Of a stretch of DNA of 64,000 nucleotides, positions 1-11,699 are shown in pieces. Origin of the DNA: Cryptomeria japonica (Eukaryota; Streptophyta; Pinopsida; Cupressales; Cupressaceae); NCBI RefSeq assembly GCF_030272615.1, contig NC_081406.1:171452361-171516360 (forward strand). The letters run 5' to 3'. The notes below the pieces were generated by a model, which worked only from the letters and a program-made list of their open reading frames with translations, ran no database searches and was not told where the DNA came from. The translations under genes and the position numbers were made by a program. Numbering within the stretch: position 1 is the stretch's first letter; each line of letters opens with the position of its first letter.

Positions 1-2393
1 TATTCTTCCAAAGCATTGTCTTGGTTGAACAAGATTTCAAAACATCTTCCAAAATCTGAGTTTTCCTACATCCTTTCTCAATTCTCACCCCCAAATATTT
101 GATTAGAAGTTGAGAATTTTTTGCCTACATCCTTTCTCAATTCTCACCCCCAAATATTTGTCTACATCATTTTAGTGTTGAAGAAGAATAATTGCGACTT
201 GTTTTTGTTCATCACTTTCTCGGATTGCTCAAAGTATACATTCAGTGAGCTCATGATGTTCTTGGCTTCAATCAGCGAGGCCTCCCCAAATATTATTGTG
301 TCGTCAGCAAATTGGGAATGGGTGATAGTATCCAATTGGTTGTGTACTTTTATCCCTTTCCATTTGTTGTCTGCATGTCTTTTTTCTATCAATTTCCCAA
401 GAACTTCAGCCATAATCACAAATAGGTCTGGTGATAATGGATCTCCCTGTCACAAGCCATTCGTGGCACCGAAGAATCCACACACATTTCCATTGACTAT
501 CATTGAGAAGTTAACGGTGGATATGCAAAATTTGATACATTCGATCCATTTGATAGGAAAACCAAAAATTTTCAATACGCTTGTTAAAAATCCCCATACA
601 ACCTAATCGTATACTTTGGCAACATCTAGTTTGATGACCATACCTTTCTATTTCTCTTTGTATATTGAGTGGACGACTTCTGAGACTAGAATGATGCTAT
701 CGGCAATCTCCCGTCTAGGGGTGAAGCCATTTTGATTCTTTGAGATGAGCTTTGGTAATAATTTCTTAAGTCTTTCTGCCATTGCTTTGGAGATAATCTT
801 GTAAATTATGTTGCACAGTGAGATGGGGCGATAATCCATCATCGATTCATAGTCCTGCTTCTTGGGAATCAGTGTTATCAAGGTGTGGTTGATTTCTTTG
901 ACAATTTTTTATTTTTTCCTAAAGTCTTCCACCACCAACCAAATGTCCTGTCTCATGACCTCCCAACATTTCTGGAAGCATTCGACAATTATACCATCTG
1001 GTTCAGGCGCCTTATGTGGGTGAAGTGAGAAAGTTGCACTTTTAATTTCTTCCAAGGTATACGAAGCTTGTAGCATAGCGCAATCTTCATCTGTTATGAG
1101 TGTTTCAATAACCTCATCAATTAATGAATTTGTCTAATTGGTATCAATGTTTCTGCTCCCCAACAACTCGGTGAAATAATCAATGGTAGCATGTTCAATT
1201 TATTTTTGTAAAGTGCATACATTGCCATTTCCATCCTTGATGGATCCAATTTTATTGTTTAATCTTTTGGCCTTGGATGAGGCATGGAAAAATTTTGTGT
1301 TCAAGTCCCCATCCACAATCCATAATTCCCTAGATTTTTCTTTCCAATACAACTCCTCCCTTTTAAGGATTTCTGAGTACTGATCTTTTAAGAGCTTTTC
1401 GGCTTCAAACTCTTTATTTGTCATGCCCATTGCCATCACCTGGTTACTGATGTCCTCCAATTCTTCCTCAATCCTGGTTTTCTCCGCAAAGATGTTTTTA
1501 AAGGATAATTTATTCCATTTTTTGAGCTTATTTTTCAAAAAATGCATACGTTTAGTGAATCTGAAGCTTGGAGATCTAGAGAAGATATTACTTTCAAGCC
1601 ACCATTCCCTCAGATTCTTCAACAATTTAGGATCCCGCCACAACATGCAAAGAAATTTGAAATAATTTTTCTTACAAGGATTATCGTGAGCAATTGAAAG
1701 TGAAACTGGAAAGTGATCCGACCCAGTCTAAGGTATAATGTTAGATTCCAATGAGAGGCTACCATTGATCCACCATTCGCCAGCCAGGAACCTATAAAGT
1801 CTTTCAAAAATCTTGGATAAATTGAGTCTTCTATTTGTCCAATTGAATCTCCCATTTTGGGGAATGATATCAATCAATTTGCAATTGCAAATAAAGTCCC
1901 AAAAATCCTCCATTACCTTGGTGGGTTTTCTTAGACCACCTGCCTTGTCATCAATATCTAGGATGGCATTGAAATCACTAGCAATTATCACCTTATTAGA
2001 TGCTAACAAATTTATCTCAAGGGAAATCTCATTCCAAACTTTCCTCTTCTCCTCAATTTTGGTAGGTCCATACACATTAAACAGGGGCAATTGAAGATCT
2101 GATCCCTTACATTGAATGATACAAGTCATCCAATGATCGCATGAGGCAATTGGGATAACATCAATGAGAGATGGATTCCAGAGCAAGCCCAAACCACCAG
2201 CCGATCCCCTAGCATCTTGGAAGATTCCTTCTCATTTATAGCAATATTTTACAAATTCTACTGCCTTCTCTCCATTGAGCTTTGTCTCTTGCATAATTAT
2301 TATTTTTGAATCGAACTTGGTCAAAGATCTTTTGACCAAGCATTTTTTGTTAGGGGCAGATAAGCCCCTAACATTCCAAGAAGAGATCTTCAT
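1..2393 (-). pseudogene. LINE ORF2: endonuclease and reverse transcriptase, broken and partial
   Basis: ORF2 would nick the target and copy the element RNA into it. It starts at the ATG at 2391-2393 with MKISSWNVRGL, the usual start of plant LINE endonucleases. Endonuclease motifs follow: QETKLNGE near 2290, NVYGP near 2080 and ASDFNAILD near 1985. A linker occupies about 1200-1700. The RT begins near 1040 with KAPEPDG (usual KAPGPDG), then RPISLCN near 830, the box A core KLDVAKVYD near 625 followed by a stop, and the catalytic FADD near 300. Several stops and frame changes interrupt it. The remaining RT lies outside the window. Confidence 0.85.
65..160. repeat. 37-bp direct duplication within the LINE
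   Basis: The 37 bases at 65-101 recur exactly at 124-160, separated by 22 bases. The duplication lies in the RT 3' part and would disrupt the frame. It is a private event of this copy. Confidence 0.85.
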
Positions 2394-3345
2394 TTTTCTC
2401 CAAGGGAGAGGTTTTCTCCCTTGGATACTTTCAAATAATTCAATACACTGACAATTCCTTTTTCGTTGGCTCTTTGTTCTTTGACCAGCCTATTACTCTT
2501 TCTGCCCCTCATTCCTTTGGATCGACCAAGGAAGATGTTGGTGGATTGGCTAATGCATCTGGGGTCCAAGGTATCCATATCCTCCATTTCCTCAAATGGT
2601 TCAGAGGTCTCTGAGCAGGAATCCACCAAACCATCCACAATACCAAGATCGTTTTGTTCCATTTTCTTGAGGATTCTCCTGAATTGACCTATCCAAGTTG
2701 CGCGGGATGCCATTTTCTACCCTGTTGAGGATTGGCACCTGATTCGACAGAAGTGGATTATCATTCATATGTGTTATTTGGGGATTGTCTTCACTTTTAG
2801 GCACTTCTAATATTAGTATGCCCTCATGTGAATTCTCCTTCTTTTTCCTCCATTCTTGTTTGGGTTTCCTTTGTGGTCTGTTAAATGCTCTTCTCACAAA
2901 CAGTTTGCATCTGTCATATAGGTGAAATTTATTGTCACATCTGTGACATGCCCTAATTTCTTTCTCAACCTCGACCTGCTGATTCCATTCACCATTTGAT
3001 GTTAGGATCGTGACGGACTATGGAATGGTCTTAACTGCCACAATTTTTAACCTCATGTATGTGTACAGATCGTTTTCAATAATATCCTCATCGATTTACA
3101 GAAGTGTACCTAGAGTTCGACCGATTTTCTCCAGACTTGAATCACTCCAATATTCAATTGGGAGATTAAATAATTAGACCCAAACCAGTTCTTCATAAAC
3201 TGCTAAAGAGGAGGGATCGAAGTTAGGGGTCCAGGGTTGGATGTATAATGGATTATTATCCAAGTACCAGTTTTCCTTTTCTAGGATATGATCCCTTTCA
3301 GTTTCTTCTATGAAGACAATGACAAAGAAGCCCTTTGGGAGGAAC
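2390..3345 (-). pseudogene. LINE ORF1 (DUF4283-like plus CCHC zinc knuckle), broken
   Basis: ORF1 of plant LINEs encodes an RNA-binding protein that coats the element's transcript. Reading leftwards on the minus strand, 3060-3345 encodes a DUF4283-like segment including NLPIEYWSDSSLEKIG and GTLL, with two in-frame stops. A zinc knuckle follows at about 2900-2947 in the spacing CX2CX4HX4C (ACHRCDNKFHLYDRC). A basic and acidic tail then runs to a TGA at 2390-2392, with a frame change near 2700. The stop overlaps the ATG of ORF2 (2391-2393) in an ATGA arrangement, which is compatible with termination-reinitiation. The N-terminus is lost at the junction with the Copia LTR. Confidence 0.75.
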
Positions 3346-3350
3346 TTAAC

Positions 3351-3728
3351 TATTCACATGTTAAGTTTACTTAGGATAGCTTGCAATTAAGTTAGTTATG
3401 TAGTTTGTCATTTAATATTTTAGTGTTAATTATCCTAGATGGCATTCTAGAAGATGAGTAATAGCTCATTATTTAATGTTTTCTTTATAATGCATCATGC
3501 ATTTAATATTTGTAACAAGGTAGTTGTAATCCTACCTCATCACCTTGCCTATATAAGCAATGTTCATTTGTACATGATTGTATTATATCAATTGGATCAT
3601 TTTCATATTCAATTCAATTTCATGTTCATGTAAGCTCATATTGCAATATTCTCTTATGGAAAGCATGTTTATTGGTTGATCCTTTGAATTATGTGCAACT
3701 TCATTATGGATTCTTTATTATTTAAACA
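3351..3728 (+). repeat. 5' LTR of non-autonomous Copia, truncated
   Basis: Aligned by eye with 6827-7200 over its whole length, including shared stretches CACATGTTAAG, CAAGGTAGTTGTAATC and TTGATCCTTTGAATTATG. It ends in CA immediately before the primer binding site. Compared with the 3' copy, the first 57 bases (TGTTGG onwards) are gone and LINE sequence sits in their place. A CTATATAAGC TATA-like element lies near 3550. Confidence 0.85.
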
Positions 3729-3740
3729 TGGTATCAGATC
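3729..3740 (+). promoter_or_regulatory. Primer binding site of the non-autonomous Copia
   Basis: TGGTATCAGATC directly follows the LTR and matches the complement of the initiator methionine tRNA 3' end used by plant Copia elements (TGGTATCAGAGC), with one mismatch. Confidence 0.8.
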
Positions 3741-5570
3741 TAAAGCCTTGTAAACCCCTTCCCATGTCAAAGAATTGAGATATTGCTAGAATATAAATTT
3801 TTATTTTTGCCTTTTGAAGTAGGCTATTGACTTCAACGACAAGGATCAATTAGCCTAGGGCTTAATCTAGCCCCCTCTTTTTTCATTAGGCTCCATATAC
3901 ACAAAAAAATTTCACGAAGTATATCTTGGGCATATAGAGTTATATTGTCACAATCCATATACCATTAGAAAGTTAGTTTTGCCAAATCTATAGTGGTGAA
4001 GGTTAATCTATCTAATTTTACTATTTATTAGCATTTTTTGTAGCTTGAAGTCAACCCTTATTTTTGGAATCCCTAGTTCATAACATTTTTCCACGATCTT
4101 TAAAATTTTTCCTTTCTATGATGTTGGAAAGGTGTGAAGGATATCTATCATTTTGTCAATGCACTTTTTTCTAGATTTAGCCCCAAGTACTATCTATTTG
4201 TAGTGTCATAAAATTGCGACCCTGGCAATTTTTTATTGCATTAGGGTCCTCATGCACACAAGATTGAATCCCCTAGCCTTATCAAAGATCGAAGACTACT
4301 CAACCCTTGGAATCAGCTTCTTCCTTGGCCTCTGCACCACCTTGTCTACACTCTACTCTAGAGAAAGGGGTAGGATAGGACAGGGGCGTGGCACCCTTGT
4401 CCTCCCAGGATAGGAGCATGGCACCCTTGTCCCTGCCCTATTTTGGGGCAGGACCTTTCCTAAAACATGCATTGTAGGTTGTGCAGTGAGCAGGAAACCT
4501 CCCCGATGTTAGCCTGTGAAAAAAATCAATTTCATTAACCCTAATTGACATGTATTTAAGTTGCATTTTCCTTCTCATTTGGGTAAGGGGTAAGTTGGTC
4601 AAGTTGGATAAAATTGCAATCAAGCATTCAAGCATTCCTTTCTAGCATTGAGCATTCTCAAGTGTCCCTTCAAGGCTAGGTGTTGCATTCAAGTAAAGGA
4701 TTCAAACATTGAAGAGGAGATTGATTCCAACATTTCTATCACAACCTCCCTTGAGGTGATTTACATTTCAGTATTTCATTTACATCTACTTGCAAGTACT
4801 TTCTTTCATTACTTGGTTAATTCCAAAACTAGAGTTTGACCTAAAGGAAAACCCCCAATCCCAACCCATTTTCCTCTCTTTTCTATGTGTAGGTTGTAGG
4901 TGCGTAGTTGTACTTTTAGATTCGGCATCCATTTGTAGAGGCAGAAAAACCCTTTTCATTTCGTGGATTTTTTGAAGGACCGTGTACATTCCCGCCACGG
5001 TCCAAGCAACTTTTCCTCAAATTCGCAGGGCAACTTTGTCTCGACATATTGCTGCCAAATCCAAGTGCACAGATTCATCCTATACTCATATCTCAAGTTA
5101 TGATCAGTTCTTTGTCACTTTTGCACTACATAATTTAATCAATTCCTTTCCATTTCAAATAGGAAGAGGGGGATTAGCTTATCATTCCTATTTCACTCAG
5201 AATTATATATTCTTCTTTGAAGGTTGAATCTAGTGAATTCTCCTCTCCTCTTCCAATGTAATTGGGTGAAAAGTGTTTGAAGGGAAATCCATAGTGAAAC
5301 TCTCATCTCTCCTCAGAGGGAAAGGGTAGTTTTCCTCTTGATCTCTCATTCACACATTCACCACATTATACTATTGTTTTGTTTTGTTTTTTTTAGAATT
5401 TGCTTGATAACTTGAGTAGATCTTGACACTTGGAGAGGTACAATTTGTGGAGAGGTTTCATTTTCAGTTTCTTATCATATTTGGAGGTTTTAATATTCAT
5501 GTAATGGTTTTATCTTTGATATTTTGAGGAATTGACATATTCTATCACATCTTTTTAATTTCATCCTCCT
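3741..5570 (+). other. Leader region of the non-autonomous Copia, no gene seen
   Basis: This 1.8-kb stretch lies between the primer binding site and the gag remnant. Only short ORFs without recognisable domains occur. A short imperfect direct repeat containing GGCACCCTTGTCC occurs twice near 4390 and 4427. I see no coding signal. Confidence 0.5.
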
Positions 5571-6077
5571 TTGATCATCTTGAAGAGGGGGAACTACATA
5601 CAATGGAGAGATCAAATTCTCACTCATCTTAGATGGCTTCATTTGTTGCCACACTTGTATAATATTATTCTCCTACCTAGCACTCCTAGTAAAATATTTT
5701 CTTGGACTTGCAAAAGAGATCATGTCTTAGGAGTTATTTCTAGGCATGTAGATGATGACATTTTGGAGTCTATTGTTGATTTTGAGTTTCCTCATGCTCT
5801 TTGGAGTAAATTTTGGGAGTTATATGTAAATCCTAATACTCATCCATTCCTAGATGATCCTGTTTTAGATCACGATGTGCCTTTTCTCCCTTCAAATAGG
5901 ATACCCTATGATTATAATACTATTATGGAATTTGATACTTTGGAGTATTTTGAGACTTCAGATGAGGTTGATTTAGAGGATCTTGATTCTTCTTTAGAGA
6001 TAGTTTATCTACCTTCGCTCCTATTAAATTCTTATTTAGAGTCATTGATTGTTACTTCCATCATTCTTGATCAGTAG
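5571..6077 (+). pseudogene. Copia gag N-terminal remnant
   Basis: The 168-residue frame begins with NYIQWRDQILTHL, the conserved N-terminal block of Copia gag (NY..W+..+...L). It continues with an LWSKFWELYV segment where gag normally has the W...L...Y motif. The acidic remainder has no zinc knuckle, and no protease or pol follows. The protein is much shorter than an ordinary gag (about 250-350 residues) and probably not functional. A spurious ORF is unlikely given its position between a primer binding site and a polypurine tract. Confidence 0.6.
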
Positions 6078-6769
6078 GAGCATTGAATTGTCTTTCAGCT
6101 TTGGTTTAATGACACATTTCAACATATTCATCTTTGGAGTTTTTTTTACATAAATTTCCACATCATTCCAATTTGTCACCTTCTTCTTTGATTGGGAATG
6201 TATTTGATTGGATTGTGGCATCATCCTATCACTTGGACAAGGAGACACCTAAGCAGTTTTCAAAGACACCATCAATATTCTTCATGCTTCCATCTTTCAT
6301 ATCATATCTTTAATGGGAAGCATACTTGCATCTATACATGGTTTTGTTTCTTCCTAATGGGAGACAAGTGGTTTGTAAGTGTTGGATTATGTTTTTCCTT
6401 CAAACACTTACCATTCTTGTAGGAGATTATTCATTATTGGGGAGCTACATAGTCTCTCAATTTCCTTCCTATGGGGGCTATTGAATGGATCATTGTTCAA
6501 TGGATGTAGTTCTTGGGGGATATTGTTGTTGAGTCCTCCATATATCATGTCATATTTCACTTGTACATGATTTTCATATCTCTTTTTTGGAGAGGAGTTT
6601 TGTCTCATAGGGTTTTTTTCCTTTTCTCCATTTATGACAGATAAGATGTATGATTATTATTACATGGGTACCTAACATAGCCTAGTTGTCAAGAACTTTA
6701 TTGCATTTTCATATAAACATTACATCATTTTCATAATAATTTCACTCCCTGATTTGCACTCAAGGGGGG

Positions 6770-7200
6770 TGTTGGAGTAAATATAGTTTTATCCTAACCA
6801 ATTCTTAGTTAAAAAATATTCACATGTTAAGTTTACTTAGGCTAGCTTTCATTTAAGTTATTTGTCACATGTAACTTATCATTTATTATCGTTTATGTTA
6901 GTTATCTTAGGTGGTATTCTAGAATATATGAGTCATTACTGATTAATTAATATTTTCTTTATAATCATTAGGTATGTAATATTTATAACAAGGTAGTTGT
7001 AATCTTATTTCATCACCTTGCCTCTATAAGAAAGGCTCATTTGTACATTGTATCATATCAATTGAATCATTTTCATATCAACTCAATCTCATGTTCATGC
7101 AAGCTCGTATTGCAACTTTCTCTAAGTGTGGAAGGCATGTTTCTTAGTTGATCCTTTGAATTATGCGCAAACTTCATTATGGGTTCTTTATTATTCCAAC
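6770..7200 (+). repeat. 3' LTR of non-autonomous Copia
   Basis: Starts TGTTGGAGTAAATATAG right after the polypurine tract at 6761-6769 and matches the 5' LTR from base 58 onward. The expected terminal CA is degraded (the sequence ends CCAAC). It is 431 bp long. Confidence 0.85.
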
Positions 7201-7473
7201 TAATTAAATATAAAACTAAAAAAATACATTCAGACCTTGGAATTGAGAAAATAGGAGAAATAGGTGTACAAACCTTAGAGAGGAATTAGTGAATTTAATC
7301 TAGAGAATTTATTTGAAATCTATGTAGAATTTAAAATTTATATAAATGTAAAACATCTAGTCCAATCTATTTTTATTTAAATTAAATCTAAAAATAGAAA
7401 CTATATTCAAACTCTAGAGTTGAAGAAATAGGGATAAATACAAATCTAATATTTTTGAAATATTTGTATACAA

Positions 7474-7508
<35 letters not shown>

Positions 7509-7845
7509 TTATTTTTGTCTAAAGTATCATTGTGTCTTTTCTACTAAAGGTGATTATGTGTAGCCTTGTTTTACCTCTTTCTTTTATTTTCCATTTCCTC
7601 CTATGCAAAGTATTTCTTCAAAATTCCTTTATCAATTTTTTTCTCCTTCCAAAAATCCCAAAATTTTAAACATAATTTTTATAATTTTTCTCAAAAGTTC
7701 ACTTGCAAATAATCAAAATTTGAGAATATTTATAAAACTATTGAGTATCTAACCACCTGTGTTTCAAGATCATTAATCACATTTTTTAATATTCTAGCCT
7801 TCACAAATATCATTGTAAGGTCCTTGAAATAAAAAAATTCAATAA
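7201..7845. other. AT-rich intergenic DNA with TA/CA microsatellite
   Basis: No gene is seen. A TA dinucleotide run followed by CA repeats occupies about 7475-7508. The rest is AT-rich DNA without ORFs. Confidence 0.6.
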
Positions 7846-8787
7846 AGGGTAAAAGCACAAACCTGTGTCACATTTCAGGCTAACTTATCAACACAAGTGA
7901 ATTTAAATAATTCTAACTAAAAGTTAATTTTAGTCAAACATGTGGTCTATATAGATTCATTATAGCTAATTTATATATGGACTATATATTTTATACCACT
8001 TTGGGTCTAATTGCCCCCAAAAAATAAAAAATACAAAAACTTGATGTTTCAACAACTCCTACTCTTATAAATAATATTTTTTTGAAATGTAAAAATACCC
8101 TTTTATAGATCTATAAGTGAATTTTCCAAAATATATATCTTTTAATATTCTAATTAGTTTTTATATTTAATATTTTATTTTTATTAAAAGTAGGTCATCA
8201 ACACTAAAATATAAGATTGATTATATTGTCAAGGAAAAATACTAAAACTTATTTAAAAATTTTGAAAAAAATATGATGTTGTAGAGAAAGGAATCTATGT
8301 CAAAGTGATATAACTCTTTTCTAATTTGGATAAATAATTAAGAAAAAAATTGGTGGGAATTGGAAAGAGTTATATTTCTGCACACGCAACTTTTCAAATC
8401 TATTGAAAAATATATATTTATAAAAAATAGTAAAAAATATATCCATGCACTAAAGTTTCAAGTTATCAATATACACAAAAAAATTCATGAAAAAAAAAGT
8501 CAAATTTACTAAATAAAGTGTGGTGGCTTGTGTAACTTCAATTTCAGCATTTTATCAGCAACTAAATTATAGTGTTTTCTTTATAAAAAACTACATTCAA
8601 ATAATTTTTTAAAATTTTTTTAAAAATTAAAAACATAAAATGGACAAAAGAATATAAATTTTATTAGTTTACATCATTTCAAAATTCAAAACATATATTT
8701 CAATTTCTATTGATTTACTTTAAAAATTTGAATCAGCATTGACCATTTCCTTTATAAAAGTGTGACACAGCTTTGTACTTTTACCCT
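7846..8787. mobile_element. Non-autonomous DNA transposon with about 30-bp inverted ends
   Basis: The left end (7846-7875, beginning AGGGTAAAAGCACAAACC) and the right end (8757-8787) are inverted copies of each other with two mismatches and one indel over 30 bases. The 942-bp interior is AT-rich and non-coding. No unambiguous target-site duplication is visible, so the superfamily cannot be named. Confidence 0.6.
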
Positions 8788-11047
8788 ATATTTCGCGACC
8801 AACCAAGGAACTTCGAATGAAGGCCCTTGCATGTCCTTTCACCTTGGATGGTTCAATATTTTCTCAAAATTTTTAATTTCAAACCTCCAATTAGACTTTC
8901 AAATAAAATTTGTTAAACAAAATAATCTATAGGATAGTAGCACTCAAAACAAGCTTTCCAATGAATATAATTTTGAATTAATTTTTTAGCAATTGTCAAG
9001 GTCTCTATTTCACACAAATGGAAAAATAGTAAAATAAATAATTAAATTTTTTGAAAAATATGTCTACTAGGTATTGATATCCTTAATTAAAAAGAAAAAA
9101 TAGAAGTTAATTCAAATACATAGAAAAAAGTTGTGTTGTATGGTATAAACCTATGTCTAATTTATAGTTAACCTCACTTAAAAATCATAAAACAATTATA
9201 TGCGACAAAAAGACTGAAAAATATTTGTATGCTAGATAAGAATCTATGTTTAAAAATTTATAATTTTATTCTTTCTACAAAAAAGTTATGTTGTATACGC
9301 ATTACTTTTTAAAAATATTGTTAACTATAAAAAAGAAGTTGTTGAAAATTACGTAAAAAAAGTATTAATTATTTCTTGATTAAAAATATATATATATATA
9401 TATATATATAAATATTTAAAATATGCATGAAATATCAATAATTATTAGTTCACATCATCTTCAAATTCTTAATGATTTAGTTACTATAAGTGTTAGAAAG
9501 TGCAATTTTGGTTAAAAATATTGATTTCAATGTCCCACTTTGACCAAAAAGTAGGAGACACTAATGTGAGATTAACATATAAGTTTGATAGAATGCATAG
9601 AGTCTAAAATTTTCTGTGTAGCTTCATTTTCTACCATATTAAAATTGTATTTATAGTGATTAAAACTAATTGATTCAAAATTCTTACTTAACCTGTGTAC
9701 CTCATATACATATCGAATCTTACATTTCCAACTTGGAATATGCACCTTGTTTATAGAATTGATTGCAACCATAAAGTAATCTTTGATTATCATCTTAAGC
9801 TAATTTTGAGATACTACCATTCCCAAACCTATAACTAAAACTTCTCATTTATCTTCATTATTTGCTCATATACCTAGGAAGATGGAATCAACATGTCTTA
9901 AATAACTAAGTTAGGCTAATATTCATGTATAAGATGGTTAGTGTTTGATTACTGCATTAATTTTTTAGATATTCTAATCTCATAGAACCCAAGGAATGTT
10001 AGTTGTTTGTTGGTAATGCAATGTACCTATAGGTTAGATTTGGTGGCAATGAAATTGTTAAGGAGGATGTCAATTGATTGGCTTGGCATTATGATGCAAT
10101 TATGAAAACAAAATCCTACGGTATCTAGAGTATTTTTATTATTGAAGGTTTGTCTATATTATGTGGTGGCAGCAAGAGTGCATTTGGTTGTTTAGTGTCT
10201 AGACATTGAGCATTGCTAACTTTCAATGAAGCGTGGTGAAAAAGAAAACAAAGGAGTGTGAGGAAGTGTTGATACAACATGTATTTATTTTGGGTAGATG
10301 TCTACAATGCATATTCTCTTGCAATAAATTGCTCACTCTACGGTTTGTCAAGGGAATTCTAGTTGAAGAAGTTTTATTTAGAAGAAGGCACAAGTAAAGA
10401 CTATAATTGATGGCGACTCTATGACTAATTTAAGATTTATCTCCCTAATTTAGTCATTTGCTTATGGATTTTGCAATTATTTATTGAATCAATTCTCTAG
10501 TACTAACTTTTTGAAAATGTAAAAGTAGAATTACCTCTGTAGGATAAATTTATGGTAGGATAAGTTTAGGATAAATTGAAAATCACATAAAATAGCTCAC
10601 TTGAAAGTCAAGCAAATTATAGATTATGATGAATGAATTTGAATATACGTCTAGCTATCGCTTGCTTGTTATCTTCAAGATTACCCTCGGCTCGCAAACC
10701 TTTAGACAACCACATCCTTACGTTGTCACTTCTCACAAATATTTTTAATCATTCTTTTCTTCAAACAAACAACCAATCTATATAACAACTCCTCCTTCTT
10801 TTACAATTTTCCTCTTTATACCCTTTCATTTGCTAATACTTTGTTCTTTATCTCAGTTTTTTCAATTTTAAATTTATAATAGCCTCTTTGGGAAATCTCC
10901 TTTCTTTATTTTTGCATGGCAAATCTGTCTTTCCTACGCCCTATCTTAACTCCTCTATGCCACTATTCTTAATTAGCAAGATGATACTCTTCTTAAACAA
11001 AACTATCTCTACTTGTTTTGGGGGGCTAGTCTTAAACAACACACACT
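8788..11047. other. AT-rich intergenic DNA, no gene seen
   Basis: No protein similarity or long ORF is recognisable. A TA dinucleotide run lies at about 9386-9411. A first copy of the TTAAACAACACACACTAAG motif shared with the PPR pseudogene flanks starts near 11032. Confidence 0.55.
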
Positions 11048-11231
11048 AAGCAACATATTAAACCTAGAGAATGTTAGTCAGCTTGAGTATTTAACATTTC
11101 TAAGTCAAGAAGTGTATTCTTAGTGTGACCACACATTTTAAGTAACATATTAAGCTTAGAAAATGTCAATCAACTATGAATATTTAACAATTTTAAGTCT
11201 AGAAATGTAAAATTAATATATGTTAAGTTTT
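11048..11231. repeat. Two-copy tandem repeat, 92-bp period
   Basis: AAGCAACATATTAAACCTAG at 11048 is repeated as AAGTAACATATTAAGCTTAG at 11140. The similarity continues for most of the unit with scattered substitutions. Confidence 0.7.
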
Positions 11232-11699
11232 AGACAGTCTCGCTATGTAGCTGCACACCCACACTCTATTACCGATTTTCAAAATGGCTCTTGTTTTCTT
11301 TCTTACCCATGCCCTTTCATATTTTGTTTCTTTACACATGAGACCTCTAGTTGTATGAAGTTGGTTGTTTGGTAAGACAACATTGAAATAGAAGAGCCCA
11401 GGCTTTGTCTAAACTTCCACATCCTGCATACATGTTACTAGGGAAGTTAGCAACTCTGGCGCAACTTTCCATTTTTGTATCGATGGTTTATCCCCTATTC
11501 CAAAGGGGCTGGCTTAAACAGCACACGCTAAGCGCTGACCGCGCTTAGGTGGCTGGTGGGCCCTCTTCAACCGTCCCATTTGTCGTTCACCATCTCTGTT
11601 TCCGTTGGCTTTCAAGCCCGCGCAAATTTAAAAAAAAATTGAATGGTTTTGAATGGTTTTATCCTACCGCCCATATTATGTTCATACCTGACAAAAAAA

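Larger units (their letters stand above)
1..3350 (-). mobile_element. L1-type plant LINE, truncated by window edge
   Basis: On the minus strand the order is ORF1 (DUF4283-like domain, zinc knuckle), then ORF2 with an APE-type endonuclease and a reverse transcriptase. This is the standard arrangement of plant L1-like non-LTR retrotransposons. The 3' end of the element (end of RT, any RNase H, poly(A) tail) lies left of base 1. On the right, coding homology to ORF1 runs to about 3345 and stops abruptly where a truncated Copia LTR begins at 3351, so the 5' end is missing too. Frameshifts and stops throughout show the copy is dead. The family is well supported; the exact right boundary is uncertain by a few bases. 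Confidence 0.85.
3351..7200 (+). mobile_element. Non-autonomous Copia-type LTR retrotransposon
   Basis: Two related copies of an LTR flank 3 kb of internal DNA that begins with a primer binding site (TGGTATCAGATC at 3729) and ends with a polypurine tract (CAAGGGGGG) directly before the 3' LTR. Only a gag remnant can be read inside; protease, integrase, RT and RNase H are absent. The last 200 internal bases and the LTR layout resemble those of the large Copia element at 21247-32935, so this looks like a deleted relative that was mobilised in trans. The first 57 bases of the 5' LTR are missing, and no target-site duplication can be recognised. Confidence 0.8.

Noticed and set aside
4438-5227. 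Short ORFs in the leader of the non-autonomous Copia
   Set aside because: 60-80 codons, overlapping on both strands, without domains.
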